Below, in pieces: positions 1 to 6,700 of a DNA stretch of 16,833 nt (within the stretch, counting starts at the first letter, position 1; the number at the start of each line of letters is the position of its first letter). The stretch is from contig JAZUNS010000149.1 of NCBI GenBank assembly GCA_045604285.1, positions 1 to 16,833 of the forward strand, written 5' to 3'. The position numbers and the translations under genes are program-made. The notes beneath the pieces are model-generated. The model was given only the letters and a program-made list of their open reading frames with translations. It was not told where the DNA came from and made no database searches. The DNA is from SIG636 sp045604285. Lineage in GTDB: Bacteria; Bacillota; Clostridia; Oscillospirales; CAG-382.

Positions 1-30
1 GCTTCGGAAATTGCTTCCCAAAGCCAAATT

Positions 31-323
31 TGTCTATGAGCTATGAAAAAGATATCTTTGCTGTTTTTGCGTATGAATTCGAACTCTTACATAACCGTAC
101 GTTTTTAGTGAAATCGTTTGCTTACGCTCACGGTGAAATAATTAACTTCGTAAATTGTGAAATTTGATGCTATCGCATCAAGTGAAATGAAATCCACCCA
201 CTCGCCGTCGAGGCGAATTTCACACGCCGCAAGCGTATTTCACATTGCAAAGCAATATTTCACCCACCCGCAAGGGTGGATTTAGTTGAACACGACAGAT
301 TCCTGTCGGAATCTGTCGTTTTC
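31..323. repeat. Hairpin-ladder repeat element, copy A
   Basis: No gene is visible in 1-607. Copy A begins with an 81-bp segment (31-111) that recurs at 324-404 with three mismatches. Four forward 7-mers gtgaaat follow at 108, 133, 157 and 182, then inverted 7-mers atttcac at 217, 237 and 257 and a degenerate one at 280. Between them lie short self-complementary spacers, for example ttgatgc/gcatcaa (164-181), acgc/gcgt (224-236), attgc/gcaat (244-256) and ccaccc/gggtgg (264-279); the first two forward spacers pair only with mismatches. The copy closes with a 12-bp-stem hairpin at 292-319. Forward and inverted 7-mers can pair in nested fashion, giving a ladder with side hairpins. The function is unknown; a non-autonomous mobile repeat or a structured RNA are both possible. 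Confidence 0.85.
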
Positions 324-607
324 TGTCTATGAGCTATGAAAAAGATATTTTTGCTGTTTTTGCGTATGAATTCGAACTCTTGCATAACCGTTCGTTTTTA
401 GTGATATTCCGTCTACGACGGAGTGATATTTTCTCTTCGAGAAAGTGGTATTGAAACCTGCGGTTTCAGTGATATTATATTCGCCTCCAAAACTGGGCGA
501 AGCCCAATATCACTTGCGAAGCAAATATAACTGGCGCAGCCAATAAAACTCGCCGTATGGCGAATATAACTGAAAACGACAGATTCCTGTCGGAATCTGT
601 CGTTTTC
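324..607. repeat. Hairpin-ladder repeat element, copy B
   Basis: This is the second tandem copy, with the same plan as copy A. The 81-bp left segment (324-404) is followed by forward 7-mers gtgatat at 401, 423 and 469 and gtggtat at 445. Inverted 7-mers follow: atatcac at 507, atataac at 525, ataaaac at 543 and atataac at 564. Every spacer is a perfect hairpin: tccgtc/gacgga (408-422), tttctc/gagaaa (430-444), tgaaacc/ggtttca (452-468), tgggc/gccca (494-506), ttgc/gcaa (514-524), tggc/gcca (532-542) and tcgcc/ggcga (550-563). The spacer sequences differ completely from copy A while the fold is kept. The right end is the 15-bp-stem hairpin 573-606 next to tRNA-Ser. Confidence 0.87.
573..606 (-). 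terminator. Terminator hairpin after tRNA-Ser (right end of repeat copy B)
   Basis: A perfect 15-bp stem with a tgtc loop lies one base past the encoded CCA of tRNA-Ser. Read on the minus strand, the right arm ends in gtcgtttt, which is consistent with Rho-independent termination of the tRNA transcript. The core of the same hairpin recurs at 292-319 inside the repeat array, so it may belong to the repeat rather than to the tRNA. Confidence 0.65.
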
Positions 608-699
608 TGGCGGAAAGACAGGGATTCGAACCCTGGTGACGCTATTAACGCCAACACGATTTCCAGTCGTGCGCCTTAGACCAGCTCAGCCATCTTTCC
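608..699 (-). tRNA. tRNA-Ser(GGA)
   Basis: On the minus strand the 5' arm GGAAAGA (699-693) pairs with TCTTTCC near the 3' end, followed by discriminator G and an encoded CCA (610-608). The anticodon stem-loop reads acgac-tGGAaa-tcgt-type with anticodon GGA at 664-662. A long variable arm, characteristic of class II serine tRNAs, and a normal T arm (ggttcgaatcc) are present. The length is 92 nt including CCA. Confidence 0.95.
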
Positions 700-734
700 A
701 CGAACACGGGGCAAACTCCCCAGCCGCAAGGTAT

Positions 735-763
735 ATTATATCACAAGCTTTGCCCCGTGTCAA
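735..763 (-). promoter_or_regulatory. Promoter of tRNA-Ser
   Basis: On the minus strand a consensus TTGACA (763-758) and a consensus TATAAT (740-735) are separated by exactly 17 bp. They lie about 35 bp upstream of the tRNA 5' end, as expected for a strong vegetative sigma promoter. Confidence 0.85.
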
Positions 764-790
764 TAGTAAATTTTAAAAAATGCGCTATTT

Positions 791-1474
791 TTATTTATCT
801 TTTTTGCATTTGCACTGGCAGCTAAGGCATTTGTAAACGATAGCCGCAAGCACGCCGCCAACCAGCGGTGCTACTATAAACACCCATACGTCGGCAAGGG
901 CGCCTTCTACAAAAAGTGCGGGGCCAAAGCTTCTTGCAGGGTTAACTGAGGTGCCGGTGAAATGTATGCCGAAAATATGCACCAAAGTAAGGGTAAGACC
1001 GATAACTATACCTGCAACTGCGCCGTTTTCTACCTTAGAGGTAACGCCAAGAATGGCAAGAACGAACACAAAGGTAAGGATAGCCTCAATAATAAGTGAA
1101 GCAACTATATCGTCGTTATACAGACCGTTAGCGCCCAGGGAGCCTGCCTTATCGCCAAGAACACCCCAAAGAGCAGCAGCGCCTGCAATTGCGCCTGCAA
1201 ACTGGGCAACCACGTAGCCGATAAAGTCCAGCACGCTCATTTTGCCGCTTACAAGCATGGCGATGGAAACGGCGGGGTTAATATGACAACCGGAAATATT
1301 GCCGATGGAATATGCCATGGCAACGATAACCAAGCCAAACGCCAGTGCCGTCATAAAATAGGCGGCGTCTGCAGAGGCGGTATTACACCCTAAAACCACT
1401 GCAGTACCGCAGGCGAAGAACACGAGAACAAAGGTACCGATAAATTCCGCCACGTACTTTTTGATTGATTGCAT
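791..1474 (-). CDS. aqpZ: Aquaporin Z-like water channel (MIP family)
   Basis: This is a 227-residue membrane channel of the major intrinsic protein family, expected to pass water across the cytoplasmic membrane. Both signature loops are present: NPA at residues 66-68 (GCHINPAVS) and NPA at 178-180 (TSVNPARS). Aligning by eye with E. coli AqpZ, the selectivity-filter residues are Phe46, His166, Thr175 and Arg181. That is the water-channel set rather than the Trp/Gly/Phe/Arg set of glycerol facilitators. The start at 1474 was chosen over a longer frame because AGGAGGA (1487-1481) lies 6-7 nt upstream and the protein then begins directly before helix 1. The C-terminus is odd: it ends in a lysine-rich tail with four closely spaced cysteines (CLSCQCKC). 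The gene is divergent from the MATE gene. No convincing terminator was seen before the tRNA-Ser promoter. Confidence 0.93.
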   Translation of the reverse strand: MQSIKKYVAEFIGTFVLVFFACGTAVVLGCNTASADAAYFMTALAFGLVIVAMAYSIGNISGCHINPAVSIAMLVSGKMSVLDFIGYVVAQFAGAIAGAAALWGVLGDKAGSLGANGLYNDDIVASLIIEAILTFVFVLAILGVTSKVENGAVAGIVIGLTLTLVHIFGIHFTGTSVNPARSFGPALFVEGALADVWVFIVAPLVGGVLAAIVYKCLSCQCKCKKDK

Positions 1475-1532
1475 AAAATATCCTCCTGTTTGTTTTTGGT
1501 CACCGTCCTTGGGCGACCTGTATTGCGAATAT

Positions 1533-1561
1533 ATTTTACCATATTTTTCCGCTTTATGCAA
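1533..1561 (-). promoter_or_regulatory. Putative promoter of the aquaporin gene
   Basis: On the minus strand TTGCAT (1561-1556) and TAAAAT (1538-1533) are spaced 17 bp apart, about 60 bp before the start codon. The -10 is preceded by TGG, close to an extended -10. The match is moderate. Confidence 0.5.
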
Positions 1562-1602
1562 TAGCGTTCGTGCAAGAGCTTTCTGCAAATTTTTTGCTCT
1601 GC

Positions 1603-1630
1603 TTGACATATTTGCAAAAAGCATTATAAT
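1603..1630 (+). promoter_or_regulatory. Promoter of the MATE/kinase operon
   Basis: Consensus TTGACA (1603-1608) and TATAAT (1625-1630) are spaced 16 bp apart, giving a predicted start near 1637 and a leader of under 20 nt. The promoter is divergent from that of the aquaporin. Confidence 0.8.
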
Positions 1631-1654
1631 ATATAGGATGAAAGGATAATGGTT

Positions 1655-2989
1655 ATGGCAAAAAATTCAATTCAACTTTCCGATCACTTTACATATAAAA
1701 GGCTTATTCGTTTTGTAATACCCTCTGTGGTGATGATGGTTTTTACCTCTATTTACGGCATAGTGGATGGGCTTTTTGTTTCCAACGTGGTGGGCAAAAC
1801 TCCCTTTGCTGCCGTTAACCTTATATGGCCCTTTATTATGATGCTGGGCGCACTGGGATTTATGTTCGGTACCGGCGGCGCAGCTATCGTTTCCAAAACC
1901 TTGGGCGAGGGGAAGGGCGAGCTTGCCAACCGTTATTTTTCGTTTTTGGCGTTATCTGCCTTTATCACCGGCTTGGGCATTGCATTGGGCGGCTTTTTTG
2001 CCATGGAATCCGTGGCAGAGTTTTTGGGTGCCGAAGGTCAAATGCTTAAGGACTGTGTTCTTTACGGAAGAATAACCATTTTGGCAATGCCGTTTTTTAT
2101 GCTGCAAATACTTTTTCAAAGTTTTTTCGTAGTGGCTGAAAAGCCCACCCTTGGGCTGGCGGTAACGGTGATTGCCGGCGTTACCAATATGGTAATGGAT
2201 GCAGTTTTGGTATTCCCCATGGGGCTTGCAGGTGCAGCGCTTGCCACGGCACTAAGCCAATGCGTGGGCGGCGTTGTTCCCCTTGTGTACTTCTTCAGAA
2301 AAAATACAAGCCTGCTTAGGTTTACCAAAACAAGGTTTTACGGTAAAACCCTTTTAAAAACCTGCACAAACGGATCGTCAGAGCTTATGGGCAACATTTC
2401 GGCATCGGTTATCGGTACCCTTTTTAATATGCAGCTTATGGCGCTGGAGGGTGAAAACGGTGTTTCGGCTTACGGCGTTATAATGTATATTTCGTTTTTG
2501 TTCTGCTCCATCTTTTTTGGGTATTCCGTGGGCAGCGCACCTATTATTGGCTACAATTACGGTGCAGAGAACGTGGCAGAGCTGAAAAATATTTTCAAAA
2601 AAAGCCTTATCCTTATGATAGGCGGCGGCGTGGTAATGACGGCGGCAAGCATCGCCCTCTCCGCCCCGTTATCAAAGGTATTTGTGGGCTATGATAAAGA
2701 GCTTTTTGACATGACCGTAAGGGGCTTTGTAATCTATTCTTTTTGTTTCCTTTTAAGCGGCGTAAATATTTTTGCCTCGTCGCTGTTTACCTCTTTAAAC
2801 AACGGTTTTGTATCTGCCGCCATATCTTTTTTGCGCACCTTTGGTTTTCAGGCGGTGCTTGTGCTTACCCTGCCAAAGCTTTTGGGTATGGACGGAATAT
2901 GGCTTTCCGTTGTGGTGGCAGAGGTACTTGCCCTAGGCATAAGCAGCTTCTTTATAATTAAAAACAGAAGAAAATACCAATACGCTTAA
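1655..2989 (+). CDS. MATE family multidrug/metabolite efflux transporter
   Basis: This is a 444-residue polytopic membrane protein with about 12 hydrophobic segments, the usual length and shape of the MATE family. These transporters export cationic drugs or metabolites using a Na+ or H+ gradient. Family-like features are the N-terminal SVVMMVFTSIYGIVDGLFVS stretch around helix 1, the glycine-rich FMFGTGGAAIVSKTLGEG around residues 70-87, and the equivalent stretch in the second half (GYSVGSAPIIGYNYGA). The start at 1655 is preferred because AAAGGA (1641-1646) is then 8 nt upstream. The in-frame ATG at 1649 would leave only 2 nt and add two residues. The gene is followed after 18 bp by the kinase-like gene, presumably in one transcript. 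The substrate cannot be told from sequence. Confidence 0.9.
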   Translation: MAKNSIQLSDHFTYKRLIRFVIPSVVMMVFTSIYGIVDGLFVSNVVGKTPFAAVNLIWPFIMMLGALGFMFGTGGAAIVSKTLGEGKGELANRYFSFLALSAFITGLGIALGGFFAMESVAEFLGAEGQMLKDCVLYGRITILAMPFFMLQILFQSFFVVAEKPTLGLAVTVIAGVTNMVMDAVLVFPMGLAGAALATALSQCVGGVVPLVYFFRKNTSLLRFTKTRFYGKTLLKTCTNGSSELMGNISASVIGTLFNMQLMALEGENGVSAYGVIMYISFLFCSIFFGYSVGSAPIIGYNYGAENVAELKNIFKKSLILMIGGGVVMTAASIALSAPLSKVFVGYDKELFDMTVRGFVIYSFCFLLSGVNIFASSLFTSLNNGFVSAAISFLRTFGFQAVLVLTLPKLLGMDGIWLSVVVAEVLALGISSFFIIKNRRKYQYA

Positions 2990-3007
2990 TATAGGAGGAT
3001 AATATTA

Positions 3008-3619
3008 ATGAAAAAAATTATCACCATAGGACGTGAATTCGGAAGCGGCGGCAGAGAGCTTGGCCGTCGTTTGGCAGAAGAGCTTGGCTTTGACTATTAC
3101 GATAAAGAGATAGTAGCTGAAATATCAGAAAAAACCGCGCTTTCCGAAGGGTACGTAAAAAGCGTTGTAGAATGCAAGCCACACCAGCTTTATCCCATAA
3201 CCATCGGTAAAAGCATTGCCTACGTAGGGGACTATCAGTTTTCCCAGATACAAAGCGTTTACAAAGCCCAGGATGCTATAATTAAAGAGCTTGCCTCTAA
3301 GTCGAATTGCGTAATCGTCGGCAGATGCGCCGATTATATACTTAGGGAATATAACCCCTACCGCATTTTCGTCTACGCCGAGCTTGAAAGCAGAATACGC
3401 CGTTGTATGGAGCGTGCAACTGAGGGCGAAAACCTTAGCGAAAAGGAAATGAAGCGCTACATAAAGGATATTGACAAGGGCAGGGCAAAGTATTACGATT
3501 TTTATACCGAGCAAAAGTGGGGCGACAAGGAAAACTACGACCTTATGCTTAACACCACGGGTAAGAATATAAAAGAGCTTGTGCCGGGCTTGGCAAAGCT
3601 TCTTAAGGATATGCAGTAG
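3008..3619 (+). CDS. Cytidylate kinase-like family protein
   Basis: This is a 203-residue cytoplasmic protein of the cytidylate-kinase-like P-loop family (the Cytidylate_kin2 type common in Clostridia). The N-terminus ITIGREFGSGGRELGRRLAE (residues 5-24) replaces the usual Walker A: the loop has GSGGR rather than GSGKS/T, so the canonical lysine is missing. This is typical of the subfamily. VIVGRCADYIL at about residues 103-113 is the second family signature, and an Arg-rich lid-like stretch follows (ESRIRRCMERA). Whether it phosphorylates CMP or has another role is not established here. An AGGAGG (2993-2998) sits 9 nt before the ATG. It is the second gene of the MATE operon and ends in a strong terminator. 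Confidence 0.88.
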   Translation: MKKIITIGREFGSGGRELGRRLAEELGFDYYDKEIVAEISEKTALSEGYVKSVVECKPHQLYPITIGKSIAYVGDYQFSQIQSVYKAQDAIIKELASKSNCVIVGRCADYILREYNPYRIFVYAELESRIRRCMERATEGENLSEKEMKRYIKDIDKGRAKYYDFYTEQKWGDKENYDLMLNTTGKNIKELVPGLAKLLKDMQ

Positions 3620-3620
3620 A

Positions 3621-3658
3621 GAAAAGTCGGGAAGCTTTCCCGACTTTTCAACTTTTTT
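3621..3658 (+). terminator. Terminator of the MATE/kinase operon
   Basis: A perfect 13-bp stem (3621-3633 with 3637-3649, 3-nt loop) is followed by a T6 run (3653-3658), two bases after the kinase stop codon. On the minus strand the hairpin ends in ttttctct, so it could also stop the convergent EEP transcript. Confidence 0.85.
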
Positions 3659-3708
3659 GTAATTGATTTTTTATATTTTTCGTGTTCTGTGCCTTTGTCA
3701 GCGGTCTG

Positions 3709-3734
3709 AGTCGGGGATTTTCCCCGACTTTTTT
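3709..3734 (+). terminator. Second hairpin with T-run between convergent genes
   Basis: The 8-bp stem agtcgggg/ccccgact (3709-3716 with 3722-3729) is followed by T6. It resembles the core of the hairpin at 3621-3649 and may be a backup terminator, or arise by duplication. The T-run is on the plus side, although the hairpin lies just 13 bp past the minus-strand EEP stop codon. Confidence 0.6.
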
Positions 3735-3747
3735 GCGCTTATTAATA

Positions 3748-6700
3748 CTATTCGTTTATCATGTAGACCATGCACAGACAGTCTGCAACGCTGAGTATGC
3801 CGTCGTCATTGATATCAGATGCAAGGAACTGCATCTCGTCAACACCTCTGCCGGTGGAAAGGTGGTTTTCCACACATACGTAGTCAGTGGTTGTTATTGC
3901 GCCGTCGCAGTCATTATCGCCCAGGACAACTACGGTCATTTCCTCGTTACCGTCAAAGGAGGTAACCTTAAGACCCGTTTTAAGCTGTGCAGTCATTGCA
4001 AGCTCGGCGTCGCCGTTTTTAACCTTTACGTCGGTTATAAACTGTCCTTCAAAGTCTTCGGATACGGTGTCAAGCCCTACTCTGTAAACAAAGCTCCCGT
4101 TTTCTCTGTAATCGGAATTTTCGGAAAGAATAATGCTCCATAGCTCAAAGCCCTTGTATTCTCTGTGTACGGGGTAGGCTTCAACATCCAACTTCTGGAA
4201 GTAAATATCGGTGCCTGCGCCGGAGTTTATCTTGTCCCTAAGGGTGCCGTCTGCCAGCTCAGCAGCGGAGAAAGTGGCGTAGTTTGCGGTCTGAGTGCCG
4301 TTTACAGCATAGGTGGCGCCGCTTACCGCCATAGCGTGGTTGTTGTTGATATAGCTTGCTCCACAGCCGGTTGCGTGGTTGTTATAGAACAACTGATATG
4401 CAACCGCACCCGTGCCGCTTGCCGTTATTGTGCCTGCGTTGTAGCAATCCTTAAAGTAAACCTTTGTGCCGTTAAAGTAAGCCGCTATACCGCCTACACG
4501 TATGGTTGTACCCTGGGTACCTGCGGTAGCCGTTACCTTACCTACGTTATAGCAACGAACAATTCTGTGGTTGGTAGTTCCGTAGAAATATCCGACAATG
4601 CCGCCTGCACCGTGGAGGGTCTTCGTGCCGTCCAGATCGGTAACCACTATTTCGCCGGTGTTGCCGCATCTTTCAATGGTGTAAAGATAGCCGCTTGCGG
4701 GGGCAACCGTGGGTGTTCTGCCAACAATGCCGCCGGCGGTGCAGAACGCCTCTATCTTACCGTGGTTATAGCAATCGCTGATAGCCAGGCTGTTTTTGGT
4801 GTTAACGGTGGAGGTGCCGGAGGTGTAGGTGGAAGAGCCTTCGCCGTAGATGCCGCCGGCAACGAAGTTTGCGTATGTGCCGCTGCAGTATATGCGACCG
4901 TAATTAATACAGCCCGACATGGTAACGTAGCCTACGGAATATGCCAATACGCCGGCTGCCCTGGTAATGGTAGAGGAAACGTCGCCATAGTTCATGCAAT
5001 TGGTTATATTGCAGGTATAGCTCATGGTTGACGGATTCTTACCGAAACGGCAGATAATGCCGCCGGAGTAGGAGGTAGAGGTGATCGTGCCGTAGTTTAT
5101 ACATTCGTCAATAGAAGCGGTAATGCCTTGGATGTAGCCTATAAGACCGCCGACCTGCTCGGTACCGCTGTGGTTACCGTTGTTTATACAACGTACAGCC
5201 ACTACCGAACAACCGCTTTTGCCGTAGCCAAGAATGCCGCCGGTGGTGCCGCCGCCGGAAAGGTTGGCGTTAACGGTTATATCTTCAAATCTTGCATTGC
5301 CGGTTACCTGCTGGGAAATTGCGCTGTTGTAGCCGGAGGTAACGGCAATATTGCCTGCCACGGTAAAGTTCTTTACGGTGCCGCTCATATCCGTAAACAT
5401 GGGTACGGTTGCGGTTACTCTATGCCCTCTGCCGTCAAGGCTGCCGGTAAATACCGTGGTGTAGGTGGTGTTTACGCTTATATCGTTGGCAAGGTAGTAA
5501 GAGCCGCCTGCAGCCATTGCCAAAAATTCAGCCTCGTTGGTTATTGCAGTAGCGCCTGCAACCGTTTCCTTAGTCTTTAAGGCGTCAATTGCCTTCTTTT
5601 GTGCATCCGTAAGATAGCCAATAGTGTATTTGTTTGCGGTAAAGCCTTGGGTAGTCATTACGTTGCCCGTGCCGGGTACAAAGTTAAATGCACCTGTATT
5701 AACGCTGGTGGTGGAGGTGCCTGCGGAATCCGTGGTGGTGGTAATGCCGCCGCCGGTGGAATCCATGTTACAAACAGAAACGGCGTTGGAAACGTTGGGA
5801 TGAGTGACAATGGTAATATAAAGCTTTGTATAGCTGCCGTTACCAAGGTTAAAGCCGTTGGTTACGGTATTAACGGAACCGTCGGTGGCATTGTAATAGT
5901 CACGTCTTTTAACAAGGGTGCCGTCCTCGGTGTAGCCAATACTTCTTGCGGTGGAATCTATGGGGAATATACGGTCGGCAGATATAGTACCTGCGCCGTC
6001 GTATGCCATTGCTGCAGCAAATCTGTCGGTATGATAGGTAACCTCGGTTGCGTCCTCGTTCATGGTTACAAGATATACGGTTTTATCTGCCGCAACCCTG
6101 TCAACCTTAAGATAAGTATCGCCGAATACGATGGGGCAGTAGGCAATTTCGCCTGCGGGCAGGACGTACTGACCCTCTTGATAAGCCATTTGCATTTGAA
6201 GCGTAACGTCGGCGTCCGCTACGGAAAGGCAGGTGGATTCTTTGGCGCTGCTGTAGCTCCACAATGCAAAGTCGCTAAGGTCTATCTCAACGGAGGATGC
6301 GTTGTATATCTCAAAGCCTTCGGTGTGGTCCGTGCCGGAGGTATTTTTGATTGCCTCGGTAATGTAAATGGGGTTATCAAAGAACAGCGTAATTCTGTTT
6401 ACGTCGCTGTATATACCGTTAAGCTTGGTGCAGGCTTTAAGTACCGTGTCTTCAGTTACCGATATTGCGCTTCCGTACAGCTTTCTGGTGGCAGAGCTGC
6501 GGGGGTCGGTGCCGTCGGTGGTGTAGTATATAATACCGTTGCCCTTATAGCTTACGTGCTGGGCTTCGGAATATACGTCCGTGTGGTGGGAAGGCATGGG
6601 CTCTGCCACTTTTGCATAAGAGAAGGTAGCCATAACGGGCAGGTGGTCAGAGGCTATCATAAGCTCGGGTGCCTTGTTGCCCACGTAGTAAGCGGTAGGG

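Noticed and set aside
108..284. CRISPR array
   Set aside because: The repeats are only 7 bp, switch orientation halfway, and the spacers are self-complementary and of uneven length. No cas gene is present.
475..657. 60-codon frame reading through the repeat array and into tRNA-Ser
   Set aside because: It overlaps the tRNA and palindromic spacers, has no ribosome binding site, and its sequence is explained by the hairpins.
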